In this document: positions 1 to 7,625 of the stretch, piece by piece
Numbering within the stretch: position 1 is the stretch's first letter
Layout: the number at the start of each line of letters is the position of its first letter
Assembly: GCA_017936265.1 (NCBI GenBank)
Contig: JAGBFX010000015.1
Location: 1-34,903 of the forward strand
From: Bacteroidaceae bacterium
GTDB taxonomy: Bacteria; Bacteroidota; Bacteroidia; Bacteroidales; Bacteroidaceae
Reading direction: 5' to 3'
DNA length: 34,903 bases
The notes under the pieces: model-generated
Databases searched by the model: none
Told to the model about the DNA's origin: nothing
Seen by the model: only the letters and a program-made list of their open reading frames with translations
Program-made: the position numbers and the translations under genes

Positions 1-7
1 TCAAGTT

Positions 8-86
8 GATAATGCTTGCTTTTTAGCAACCCGCGCGGCACAAACTATGTCTGTGCTACGCGCGACCATTTGCTGCAAGCATTATC
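8..86. repeat. Structured intergenic repeat, family B copy 1
   Basis: A long imperfect hairpin. Twelve-base outer arms at 8-19 and 75-86 are perfect complements, a second paired segment is 25-29 with 70-74, and the core 29-67 folds into a GC-rich stem. The 39-base core matches the core of the second copy (391-429) at 30 of 39 positions. The differences fall mainly in the loop or as paired changes (G33-C63 against A395-T425, A42-T52 against G404-C414). The outer arms of the two copies are unrelated in sequence, yet both pair. No believable gene overlaps it. The function is unknown. Confidence 0.7.
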
Positions 87-203
87 GATTAATAAAATTA
101 ATTCCGCAGCACCCTGCAACAGACGGACAGGCTGTAATGCCAAAAGCGGCTCGACCGAAGAATGTCGCATGCGACTTGTAAGCAAAGAGCCGCCTGACTG
201 CTT

Positions 204-274
204 TTTCCGTGTGCCGGGCGTTTTGGTACTTTTGCGCAACAAAAGTACATGACAGAACGACAATAAAAAGAATA
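204..274 (+). repeat. Dispersed intergenic repeat, family A copy 1
   Basis: Positions 204-218 and 250-274 match the reverse complement of 19746-19820 almost exactly (15 of 15 and 24 of 25 bases). Between these blocks lies a hairpin with arms 226-234 and 240-248 and a five-base loop. In the other copy the same hairpin has changed two base pairs in a compensating way. Just upstream, 146-152 pairs with 187-193 around a GTCGCATGCGAC palindrome, so the copy sits in further structured sequence. It is an intergenic repeat of unknown role, with no coding potential. Confidence 0.7.
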
Positions 275-318
275 CAAGAAAACAGGTCAATGGTAAGTGA
301 ATGATGGAATATAAGAAC

Positions 319-357
319 TACCATGTTTGGGCGGGTCGACCCCGCCCAAACATGGTA
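319..357. repeat. Perfect 17-bp inverted repeat, loop TCGAC
   Basis: Arms 319-335 and 341-357 are perfect complements around a five-base loop. This is a very stable hairpin on either strand, about 165 bases past the end of the minus-strand operon that stops at 522. It has no T-run on the minus side. It could be a terminator or RNA-stabilising 3' hairpin for that operon, or part of the repeat cluster. Confidence 0.6.
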
Positions 358-365
358 AACATTAA

Positions 366-453
366 ACATTGACAGCACTCGCTGGCCGCGACCCACGCGG
401 CACGAATTACTCCCGTGCTTCGCGTGACCTATCGCTGCTCATGCTGTCGATGT
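366..453. repeat. Structured intergenic repeat, family B copy 2
   Basis: Same architecture as the copy at 8-86. Outer arms 366-377 and 442-453 pair over 12 bases with one G-T, inner arms 388-391 and 432-435 pair, and the GC-rich core is 391-429. The rest of the gap to 521 is AT-rich short repeats of the ACATTA/ACATTGACAG type (compare 361-376 with 485-499) and a small hairpin (500-505 with 509-514) just beyond the operon's stop codon. Nothing in 454-521 looks coding. Confidence 0.68.
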
Positions 454-521
454 TACAAGTAACATTTAACATTACACGTTAAACATTACACATTGACAGA
501 ACGCGACTCGCGTTACAAATC

Positions 522-3500
522 TTACTCCTCGAAGAAGTGCAGCATGTTGTACCACGCCATTTTCTTCTTTGCGGTCTCATTGCCACCACGCTCGGCGAGC
601 CTGTACCAGCTGGCAGCCTTCGGCTCGTTCTTCTTTACGCCGCGTCCCTTCTCATAGCAGTAGCCTACGCGCTCCATGGCATCGGTGTGCCCTTGGTTTG
701 CCGCGTGCAGATACCAGTTGAAGGCCTTTTTCTTGCTCTTCCTTACATATTTGCCGCTCTCGTAGTAGCATCCGAGTTTGTACTGTGCCTCGGGGTGCTC
801 CTTCTCGGCAGCCTTTGTCAGGTATACTATTGTCTGGCGTTTGCGTAGCTGGCGCTTGCTGTAACCTGCCATGGAGTCTTCTTTCTCCATTATCGATGCC
901 AATGCAAACAGTGCCGTGGGCTCGTTCTGCTCCGCTGCCTTGTTGTACCACTCGCGTCCCTTGATGCTGTCCTGCTCTACGCCTTTACCATTCATGTATA
1001 TGTGACCCAGTATGGACTGTGATATCGCAGAACCTTTGTTGGCAGACATGGTATAGTAGTGTACTGCCAAAGAGTCATTCTTTGCAGTTCCTATTCCTCT
1101 CATGTAGCAGCTGGCAAGGTTGTGGAGCGCATTCTCTTCGCCCAGGTTTGCAGCCTTGCGGAAATTATGGAATGCGGCAAGACTGTCTTTATCTACACCA
1201 TCTCCGTTAAGGTAGCATACTGCTGCGTTGTACATCGCAGGGGAGTAGCCAAGCGCGGCTGCCTCGTTGAACAGCTCGAAGGCTCTTTCATAATCCTTCT
1301 GAATGTATCGTGTGCGGCCGTCCTCGGTCAGCCTGAAACAGTGTGCAAGCAGTTCGGGAGTGTGTATGCCGATGATAGGCGTCACCTCCTCTCGCCTTAT
1401 CTCTGCGAATCTCTCTTCCTCGGCTTCGTGTGTGGCGATGTTCCCGTTGTTGGCATAGAATGTACCGTCGGCATAACCTTCTACATCGACGGCTATCCTC
1501 TTGGTCTGTGTACTGTTGTACAGCTCAACCTCAATCCTGCCATCGTCTGTAACGGTAACGTCCGGAGCCCAGAGCAACGTGCGGCGGTAGTCGCGTGTGG
1601 TACTGTCGGGGCGCATGGTGCTGTAGTCGGGGGCATAGAACTCCTTGCTCTCGGTATAGCCATATACCATTGTATAGCGCGCCGTGGTGTAGCGGGCAAG
1701 TTCCGGCACTATACCTTTTGCCGTATCCTCATCGCTGTTCGGTATGAAACATGCAACATAGTTGGGGATACTGTTGTTGTTCATTTCGTACAGGCCTCCT
1801 GATACGTAGTCCTGGTACTGTATGGCGTCGGGAGCACTGTTCACATCTCCGTTTCTTGGGCCAATGCTCTTCTTTACAGTGAACGAGTCATAGAATGAAG
1901 AGTATGAGTAGTTGCCTCTCTGCTTCCTCTTGTTGTCGTAGTAGCCGTTGTATCTTGCAGCGTTGTCCGAATTGTAGTCTGTCTTGTGCGAGTAGTTCTC
2001 AACATCGTTCTTCTCATTCTTATCCCTTATCGTGATTGCGCTGAGGTTCCTGTTCTTGTACTCCCACATCTCGTGACGCTTACGCGTGTTCTCATCGGAA
2101 CGTATGACAATCTCCTTGAAGTTTGTCATTCCCACAGGGTCTATCCCCCTGATGTAATCATAGTCAATTGCCGGGACAGAATCGGATGAGTATTCGCCGT
2201 CAACGACAATGCTCTGTATCCAGTAGCACCAGTTGAAGTTATGGCGCCAGAAGGCACTGCGCAGAATGTCGTATGCGCTCAACGTGTGGTTGAATGCCGG
2301 GTCTGTGATTCTCATCGGCGATTGTATTGAGCTACCTATTCTGTACGGGTTGTATGAACCGTCGGTTATGCCTGTATGGTCGTTTGTCCCGATGCCGACA
2401 ATATAGCTGTTGCCCATAGCCCATATGTCAAAGCTGGATAGTCCCGGGCTGTCACTGAGAGAAGGTGCTCCCCAGGCCTGGTCGGCGCTTCTGTTTCCGC
2501 CATAGCTGGTGGGGCGCCATGTGGCTTTCCTGTTAAGGTATGTCACATCCTGGGCATACTCCCACTCATCGAGGAAGTCGAGCCTCATCTCGCTGCGTGG
2601 CGGGCGATAGAATGCATCTTTTTTCCTCTTTGAGATGACCTCTACGTTTGACAGAAGGTACTCGAACGGGTTTATCTTTATCATCTCCTCGTTATGCTCC
2701 TTCAGCTCCTCGGCTGTCATGGCGTGACCAACGTTCCTCTCCCAATAGTGGTAGAGGCGCATCTCGGGCGAGAAGTAGCGGTCGAGAACGAAGGCAAACA
2801 GACTGTCACGCGGGTTGCTGTATGTGTTTGTCGCCGGTGTAAGCTTGGCAACGCGCTTGCCGAAGAATTCGCCTGTCTGTATGCGGAACTCGCCGTTGGC
2901 ATCGGTCGTGAAGTAATACTTCGTGAGCATGCTGTCGCTGTATGTTATGTCAAAATTCACTTTGATGTTCGGCTTGTTGGTGACAATCATCTTGTCCAGG
3001 AATCCAATCTTACGGTTCGGTACCTTCTTTACAAAACGTCCCTTTACCGTAATGCCTTTTTCTATTGGCTGTGTGAGCTTTGCATCCTTGCGGCTCAGCT
3101 TGTTCCAATCGTACGATGTCCAGCCGTGTGTGAGCATGACAAGGTCGAGCTCGGTGGCGCGGTCGGCATTGGCGGGGTCGAAATATCGTGCCGCGTCGGG
3201 GATATATCCCTTGACCTCGCTTCCCAGCAGCATATATGTGTAGATGTTGTACGAATAGGATGTCTCCTGCCGGTGGTCGGCATCACTGACCGATACCGAG
3301 AAACTTCCATTTTCAATGGGCTTGCCGTCCTCGCGTCCAATGCTTAATGATATCTTCTCATAGGGTTCTACGGTGAGGGAATCAATGCTGCCTCTGCTGC
3401 TTGTGACAGTGAGACGAGCGCTCTCATGGTCCTCGGCAAGAGCCTTTTCGTATGTAACGAAGAACATCCTCTCGGCAAGCGGTATGCTGTCGCTTACAAA

Positions 3501-4580
3501 AAGCACCACGCGGTTCACTCCTTCATTCAGGCTGTTCTTGTCGACTGCGAAGGTCATCTCCCTGTCGGTTGACGGGTAGCTCTCATAGAAGAGAGTCTTT
3601 CCCCTGTAGAGGATGGCGCAGCCTATCTTCGAGTCAAGGACGAGATTGTTCTTTACGTTTATGATAATGTCGCCGGATGTTTCGCCTACGCGTATGACAG
3701 CGCCCTCATCCTCAACATCGGGCAAGCTGAATTTCATCTTCTTCTTGCCGTCCATCATTATGGCGGTATATTTTACGTCGGCCTGGGGAGTGAATGTGAA
3801 CGTTCCCATTCCCATGTGTGACGGTGTGGTGCTCAGCAGTTCCTTGCCGTCGGCAAGGAGTGTTATGCTGCGGCTGCTGTTGATGCCGTCAGCTCCGAAT
3901 ACCTCGAATGCGACGCGGCTCTCGACGCCGTCGACAAGGTGTCCGCTTTCGGGGAAGAACTTGAGGTCGGCTTTCGGCAGTCGGGCGCTTATCCATTCGA
4001 CCTCTCTCTCAAGACCTTGGCGTGAACTGTCCTGCTCGACGTCAATGAGGAAGCCTCTGCGGCGGTCGAGCATGTTCTTGAAGTCCCAGTTGTCGGCGTG
4101 TACCTTGTCGAATACCGGGAATACTCTGCTGAACACAGCCTCTTTTCCGCGGTTGAGCATGTAGCGTGTGTATGCACGCACCTCGTAATAGCCTGAAAGC
4201 AGCAGCTGGTTCAGCTCGAACATGCCGTAGCATGTGCCGTCCTCACCGATCCTGTACTTGTTGGTGCGTACCACATATCCCTCGGGAGCAACCAGCTCCA
4301 CATACAGCACGCGGCTCATCTCGGTCGCGGTGCCGTCCACGCCACTCATGACATATGCCTTGAACCACATGCTTTCGCCAAGGTAGTAGGCGCTGTTGTC
4401 GAAGTGTAGGTATACGCGCTCCTCGGGGAAGAGACTCTGCTTTACCGCTGTGCGTACAATGAGGTTGTCAAGAGGGTCACGCTCAATCTTGTCCTCGGTA
4501 TTCTCTGTCTGTGCCGTAGCCTGTTGCCATAGTGACATCAGTACTATGGTAAATGCAAGTTGTATAATCCTTTTCATCAT
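522..4580 (-). CDS. Large exported MG2-type protein with C-terminal Sel1 repeats
   Basis: 1352 residues. An N-terminal signal peptide of about 24 residues ends in ATAQ. Residues about 45-160 resemble the MG2-like beta domain of Bacteroidota surface proteins (PEERVYLHFDNSAYYLGES, then WFKAYV and GYYEVRAYTRYM). The middle carries further beta-rich segments, including the LDLVMLTHGW block typical of this family. From about residue 1088 to the end there are roughly seven Sel1-type alpha/alpha repeats of 34-44 residues (signatures such as AMYNAAVCYLNGDGV and AMERVGYCYEKGRGV). I see no TonB-box or catalytic motif. It is the last gene of the operon, 5 bp after the M56 protease gene. The likely location is periplasm or cell surface, and the role is inferred to be protein interaction or envelope sensing. 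Joining MG2-type and Sel1 parts in one chain is unusual. The start could be either of two adjacent ATGs (4580 or 4577). Confidence 0.85.
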   Translation of the reverse strand: MMKRIIQLAFTIVLMSLWQQATAQTENTEDKIERDPLDNLIVRTAVKQSLFPEERVYLHFDNSAYYLGESMWFKAYVMSGVDGTATEMSRVLYVELVAPEGYVVRTNKYRIGEDGTCYGMFELNQLLLSGYYEVRAYTRYMLNRGKEAVFSRVFPVFDKVHADNWDFKNMLDRRRGFLIDVEQDSSRQGLEREVEWISARLPKADLKFFPESGHLVDGVESRVAFEVFGADGINSSRSITLLADGKELLSTTPSHMGMGTFTFTPQADVKYTAIMMDGKKKMKFSLPDVEDEGAVIRVGETSGDIIINVKNNLVLDSKIGCAILYRGKTLFYESYPSTDREMTFAVDKNSLNEGVNRVVLFVSDSIPLAERMFFVTYEKALAEDHESARLTVTSSRGSIDSLTVEPYEKISLSIGREDGKPIENGSFSVSVSDADHRQETSYSYNIYTYMLLGSEVKGYIPDAARYFDPANADRATELDLVMLTHGWTSYDWNKLSRKDAKLTQPIEKGITVKGRFVKKVPNRKIGFLDKMIVTNKPNIKVNFDITYSDSMLTKYYFTTDANGEFRIQTGEFFGKRVAKLTPATNTYSNPRDSLFAFVLDRYFSPEMRLYHYWERNVGHAMTAEELKEHNEEMIKINPFEYLLSNVEVISKRKKDAFYRPPRSEMRLDFLDEWEYAQDVTYLNRKATWRPTSYGGNRSADQAWGAPSLSDSPGLSSFDIWAMGNSYIVGIGTNDHTGITDGSYNPYRIGSSIQSPMRITDPAFNHTLSAYDILRSAFWRHNFNWCYWIQSIVVDGEYSSDSVPAIDYDYIRGIDPVGMTNFKEIVIRSDENTRKRHEMWEYKNRNLSAITIRDKNEKNDVENYSHKTDYNSDNAARYNGYYDNKRKQRGNYSYSSFYDSFTVKKSIGPRNGDVNSAPDAIQYQDYVSGGLYEMNNNSIPNYVACFIPNSDEDTAKGIVPELARYTTARYTMVYGYTESKEFYAPDYSTMRPDSTTRDYRRTLLWAPDVTVTDDGRIEVELYNSTQTKRIAVDVEGYADGTFYANNGNIATHEAEEERFAEIRREEVTPIIGIHTPELLAHCFRLTEDGRTRYIQKDYERAFELFNEAAALGYSPAMYNAAVCYLNGDGVDKDSLAAFHNFRKAANLGEENALHNLASCYMRGIGTAKNDSLAVHYYTMSANKGSAISQSILGHIYMNGKGVEQDSIKGREWYNKAAEQNEPTALFALASIMEKEDSMAGYSKRQLRKRQTIVYLTKAAEKEHPEAQYKLGCYYESGKYVRKSKKKAFNWYLHAANQGHTDAMERVGYCYEKGRGVKKNEPKAASWYRLAERGGNETAKKKMAWYNMLHFFEE

Positions 4581-4585
4581 TCTTG

Positions 4586-6082
4586 TCAGTTGATAGGTGT
4601 TGAACCGGCCATCATGGTATGGCTGCTGTTGTCATCAATGCGTGTCTCTCCGAAATTCAGTATCATGTGTGCATCGTATATGGTGCATATCTCTTTCCCG
4701 TTTTTCATCGTAGCCTGCCATTTCTTTGCAAGGATATATTCCGTGACTGCTCTGGTTGCGATACTCTTGCACTCCTCGATGTAGCCGTCGGCACCGCCTG
4801 ATATCGAGAGGTTGCACCCCATTGGGGTTATGCTGTGTGCATCGCCGTTCTTGTCGACAATGAACTGTACCTTAACGCTGCATCTCCTTACGTTCATCCC
4901 GCGGAGCGTGTTGCCAAGCCCGCTGCCCTCGATATCAATGTATTCGCAATAACTCTCGGTGGCATGCTCCTCAAATTTCTCGGCAAGCCTTATAGCCTGT
5001 GCACTGAGCGGGACCTCCTTTATCGGCTCTATCTCCTTGGGTGCAGAGGGCTTTCGGGCAGGCTGCATATGCAAGGGCAGGGGAGTGCTCTCCAATGTTG
5101 CCGGTGCATGCATGTGTGCCTCCTCCGTTACGCTCTCATCTGCGGCCGGCAATGCTCTTTTCTCGATGATGCTGTATACATATTCAGGCTCGGCGAATAT
5201 GAAGAGGAAAAGAAGTGCCATAGGGGCGAACGAGAGTGCCTTGCCTTTGTTCATCCGGCCCGAGGGCTTGCGTGCCATCATAATTATTCTTCTCCTCACG
5301 CTGCTCTGGTTGAAGTTGTTGGCAAGGTTGAATGCTGTATCGCCCACAGCCTTCCTCAACAGCAAAAGCTGATAGGCGCGTGTGTCGCCATGCTCTCTGA
5401 GCACATGCCTGTCGGCTTCGTATTCGTGTATCTCTTTCATGTCGTTGGCAAGCATGTAGGCAAACGGGTTGAACCACTGGAGCGACTTCACAATGCTCAG
5501 CAGAAGCATGTCCCATGAGTGTCTGTTGCGGAAATGGCCCTCCTCGTGCAGCAGAATCTCCCAACCGCACTCTTCATAGTCGCTCTGCGACATTACCACA
5601 TGTCCGAACCAGCTGAACGGCGCCGTCTCCCCTGTGTGGCAGTGAAGCGTCATGCCGTTAAACTTTCTGCCGTGTGCCGTTCCGCGTCTTATGCCCGTTA
5701 CAATCCTTGCTATCTCAACAATGCGCAGTACAATGGTTACGGCAACACCTATTATATATACTATGAAGAGTGTCTCAATTGTAAAGAGGTCTCGCCGGTT
5801 GAATCCCTCTTCGGCGGCCCCGACTACGGTTTTTCCTTGAGGTGCCTGCATCTCCCCGTTTGCCACGGTGTTGCCTGTTGCATCAATGAACTTCACAATC
5901 TCCACCTCGACAGGGTATGTGACCGTTACTGTCGGCAGTATTGCCGACATTGCGATAATCCCTATGAGGAGCCAACGATTGAATGTAGCGAAGGTCTCTC
6001 TGCGCAACAACAGCGCAAAGGGAATGTAAAGCAGCGCAAGGCATAACGCCCACTTGAGTATGTAAATAAGAATTGTTGCCAT
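4586..6082 (-). CDS. BlaR1-type M56 membrane metalloprotease with C-terminal TonB-like domain
   Basis: 498 residues. Hydrophobic segments lie near residues 3-25, 33-53 and 96-120, with a further one near 270-290, matching the membrane core of the BlaR1/MecR1 M56 family. The zinc-protease motif is H179-E180-E181-G182-H183, followed by HEYEAD near residue 219, which supplies the third metal ligand. The C-terminal part (about 400-488) has the pattern of the Bacteroidota TonB_C fold (VQFIVDKNGDAHSI). There is no penicillin-binding sensor domain as in staphylococcal BlaR1, so the signal is probably not a beta-lactam. In the family, such proteases relieve repression by a BlaI-type partner, and one is encoded in the same operon (7231-7608). 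The gene lies 6 bp after its upstream neighbour and 5 bp before the MG2/Sel1 gene. Confidence 0.9.
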   Translation of the reverse strand: MATILIYILKWALCLALLYIPFALLLRRETFATFNRWLLIGIIAMSAILPTVTVTYPVEVEIVKFIDATGNTVANGEMQAPQGKTVVGAAEEGFNRRDLFTIETLFIVYIIGVAVTIVLRIVEIARIVTGIRRGTAHGRKFNGMTLHCHTGETAPFSWFGHVVMSQSDYEECGWEILLHEEGHFRNRHSWDMLLLSIVKSLQWFNPFAYMLANDMKEIHEYEADRHVLREHGDTRAYQLLLLRKAVGDTAFNLANNFNQSSVRRRIIMMARKPSGRMNKGKALSFAPMALLFLFIFAEPEYVYSIIEKRALPAADESVTEEAHMHAPATLESTPLPLHMQPARKPSAPKEIEPIKEVPLSAQAIRLAEKFEEHATESYCEYIDIEGSGLGNTLRGMNVRRCSVKVQFIVDKNGDAHSITPMGCNLSISGGADGYIEECKSIATRAVTEYILAKKWQATMKNGKEICTIYDAHMILNFGETRIDDNSSHTMMAGSTPIN

Positions 6083-6088
6083 AATCTC

Positions 6089-7228
6089 TTAATCGTTCTT
6101 GTTGTTTATCCTTATACGGAATGAGCATTCGGTATCTATCTCCTTGCCGTTGTATCTGCCGGGGGTCCATCTGGGCATTTCCTTTGTAATTCTTTTGATC
6201 TCATCCCAAACATATTTCTCAATCCTGTACCATGGTTCCATTCCCTCGTAAGCGAATGTCGGTTCGTGCATCTCAATGTGCATGAACTTTGCCTTGCCGT
6301 CCTTCCCGATGAGAAGGTTTACATTGACAATTCCTTTGATTTTATTCCTGCGCAGCACCTTGTTGTATCTGAAATTTTCGGTATAGTATTCTTTTAGCGC
6401 TGTTGTTCCGCCAGGGTAGACCGGGTCACTCTCTTCTATCTCAATACCCGATGTGTCAATGTTTATTTCTATGCATATATCTTTCTCCCCTCCTGCGAGT
6501 CCGCTGAACTGCCTGCCGTTGAGCTCGCCGGCTATCTGCTGTACGTTATTACCCAACTGTTTGTTGGCCTTGTACAATCCCTGTTTCCATTCGCTCATGT
6601 ATCTTGGCGCCTGGAATCGCGGCTTGAACATCATGCTGTGCTGCGTGGAGCCGTTTCCTTTTGTTCCCCAGAATATATTGCCTGCATGGCCGGTGTCGAG
6701 AATTGTGCCGGTGGAGTCAATCCTCAGGCTTATGAATGTACTGCAATCGTACTTGTACAGCATTATCTTGGTCTCATCTGTAATAAGTCCTGTGATGAAT
6801 GATATCAACCCGGCATCCGCTTCTCTTTTTTCTATAATATGGTTGTGCCTGGGCTTCCAGATGATTCCGCATTCGCTCTTGCCCGGCTTCCATTTAAGAC
6901 TCCTTATTGCGCCTTTGCTACTCTCTTTCAGGAGTTTCTCGGCTGTCTTCATAGAGTACCGGTCACAGTTGCCCGACGGCAATGTCCTGCATTTCTTTAT
7001 TTTTATCTTCGTGACAATGCTGTCATCATCGGCATAAACCTTTGCTGTGACATATGACTCGGAGAAGAAATCGTTGAAATTGAGATTGCTGCCATAGATT
7101 GCGGGCGTGTCATCGAGGAACGCTTCAATGATACGTGTCTTGTCATTTGAACCGCTCTCCTGAGCCTGCATGGTGCCGATTGCCATGGCGCAGACAACCA
7201 ATGCCGTTATGCATCTTGCTATTCTCAT
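6089..7228 (-). CDS. Exported TonB C-terminal domain protein
   Basis: 379 residues with a signal peptide (cleavage probably after MQA, about residue 22). The C-terminal about 115 residues resemble the TonB_C domain of Bacteroidota: YPGGTTALKEYYTENF, then a GIVNVNLLIGKDGKAKFM strand pair and a MPRWTPGRYNGKEID ending. There is no membrane anchor apart from the signal peptide and no proline-rich linker, so it is unlikely to be a classical energy transducer. The first about 260 residues are not recognised. It sits between the BlaI-type repressor (2 bp upstream) and the BlaR1-type protease (6 bp downstream), which also ends in a TonB-like domain. I infer a periplasmic ligand- or protein-binding component of the same signalling unit. 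Confidence 0.78.
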   Translation of the reverse strand: MRIARCITALVVCAMAIGTMQAQESGSNDKTRIIEAFLDDTPAIYGSNLNFNDFFSESYVTAKVYADDDSIVTKIKIKKCRTLPSGNCDRYSMKTAEKLLKESSKGAIRSLKWKPGKSECGIIWKPRHNHIIEKREADAGLISFITGLITDETKIMLYKYDCSTFISLRIDSTGTILDTGHAGNIFWGTKGNGSTQHSMMFKPRFQAPRYMSEWKQGLYKANKQLGNNVQQIAGELNGRQFSGLAGGEKDICIEINIDTSGIEIEESDPVYPGGTTALKEYYTENFRYNKVLRRNKIKGIVNVNLLIGKDGKAKFMHIEMHEPTFAYEGMEPWYRIEKYVWDEIKRITKEMPRWTPGRYNGKEIDTECSFRIRINNKND

Positions 7229-7230
7229 GG

Positions 7231-7608
7231 TTACTTGTTGTTCTCCTTTATAATCTCAATGAGTTCCCTTATCTCGCTCTCGCTCAGCTTCTCTTTCTCT
7301 ACAAAGAATTTCACGAGCGATGAACCCGAACCGCCGAAGAACGACTCCTTTACATCCTTCATTACCTGGTTGGTATAGTTCTCCTTGCTTATGAGCGGGT
7401 AGTAGGTATGTGTCTTGCCGCTCAGCTTGCGGAACTCGACAAACCCTTTGTTCAGGAGAATCTTCAGGAACGTCGACACTGTGGTGTATGCGGGCTTCGG
7501 GTCGGGGTAGTGCGCAATTATGTCGTGTATACATCCTCCCTCTGGCATCTCCCACAAGGCGTTCATTACCTGCATCTCGGCTTTTGTAAGTGTATCACTC
7601 TTTTTCAT
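7231..7608 (-). CDS. BlaI/MecI/CopY-family transcriptional repressor
   Basis: 125 residues starting at MKKSDTLTKAEMQVMNALWE. The reading frame is open for 22 more codons, but those overlap the end of the LRR gene and lack family similarity, so the ATG at 7608 is chosen. The winged-helix region (about 7-75) shows the family pattern, including the turn and recognition helix around YTTVSTFLKILLNKGFV and the wing at TYYPLIS. The C-terminal helices (about 85-125) are the usual dimerisation and protease-target part. It acts in the cytoplasm as a dimeric repressor, presumably inactivated through the BlaR1-type protease of the same operon. It probably controls the operon promoter near 9382-9413, which would make it autoregulatory. 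Confidence 0.92.
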   Translation of the reverse strand: MKKSDTLTKAEMQVMNALWEMPEGGCIHDIIAHYPDPKPAYTTVSTFLKILLNKGFVEFRKLSGKTHTYYPLISKENYTNQVMKDVKESFFGGSGSSLVKFFVEKEKLSESEIRELIEIIKENNK

Positions 7609-7625
7609 ATACAGTTCTGCTTCTG

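Noticed and set aside
16-396. Short overlapping frames on both strands in the left-end spacer
   Set aside because: They run through the hairpins of the structured repeats, have no promoter or family resemblance and overlap each other, so they are chance frames.
1059-1802. 247-codon plus-strand frame inside the MG2/Sel1 gene
   Set aside because: It is antisense to clear Sel1-repeat coding sequence, and its cysteine- and valine-rich translation is typical of a shadow frame.
4586-7608. Beta-lactam resistance operon
   Set aside because: The protease lacks a penicillin-binding sensor domain and no beta-lactamase or PBP gene is present, so resistance cannot be claimed from BlaI/BlaR1 similarity alone.
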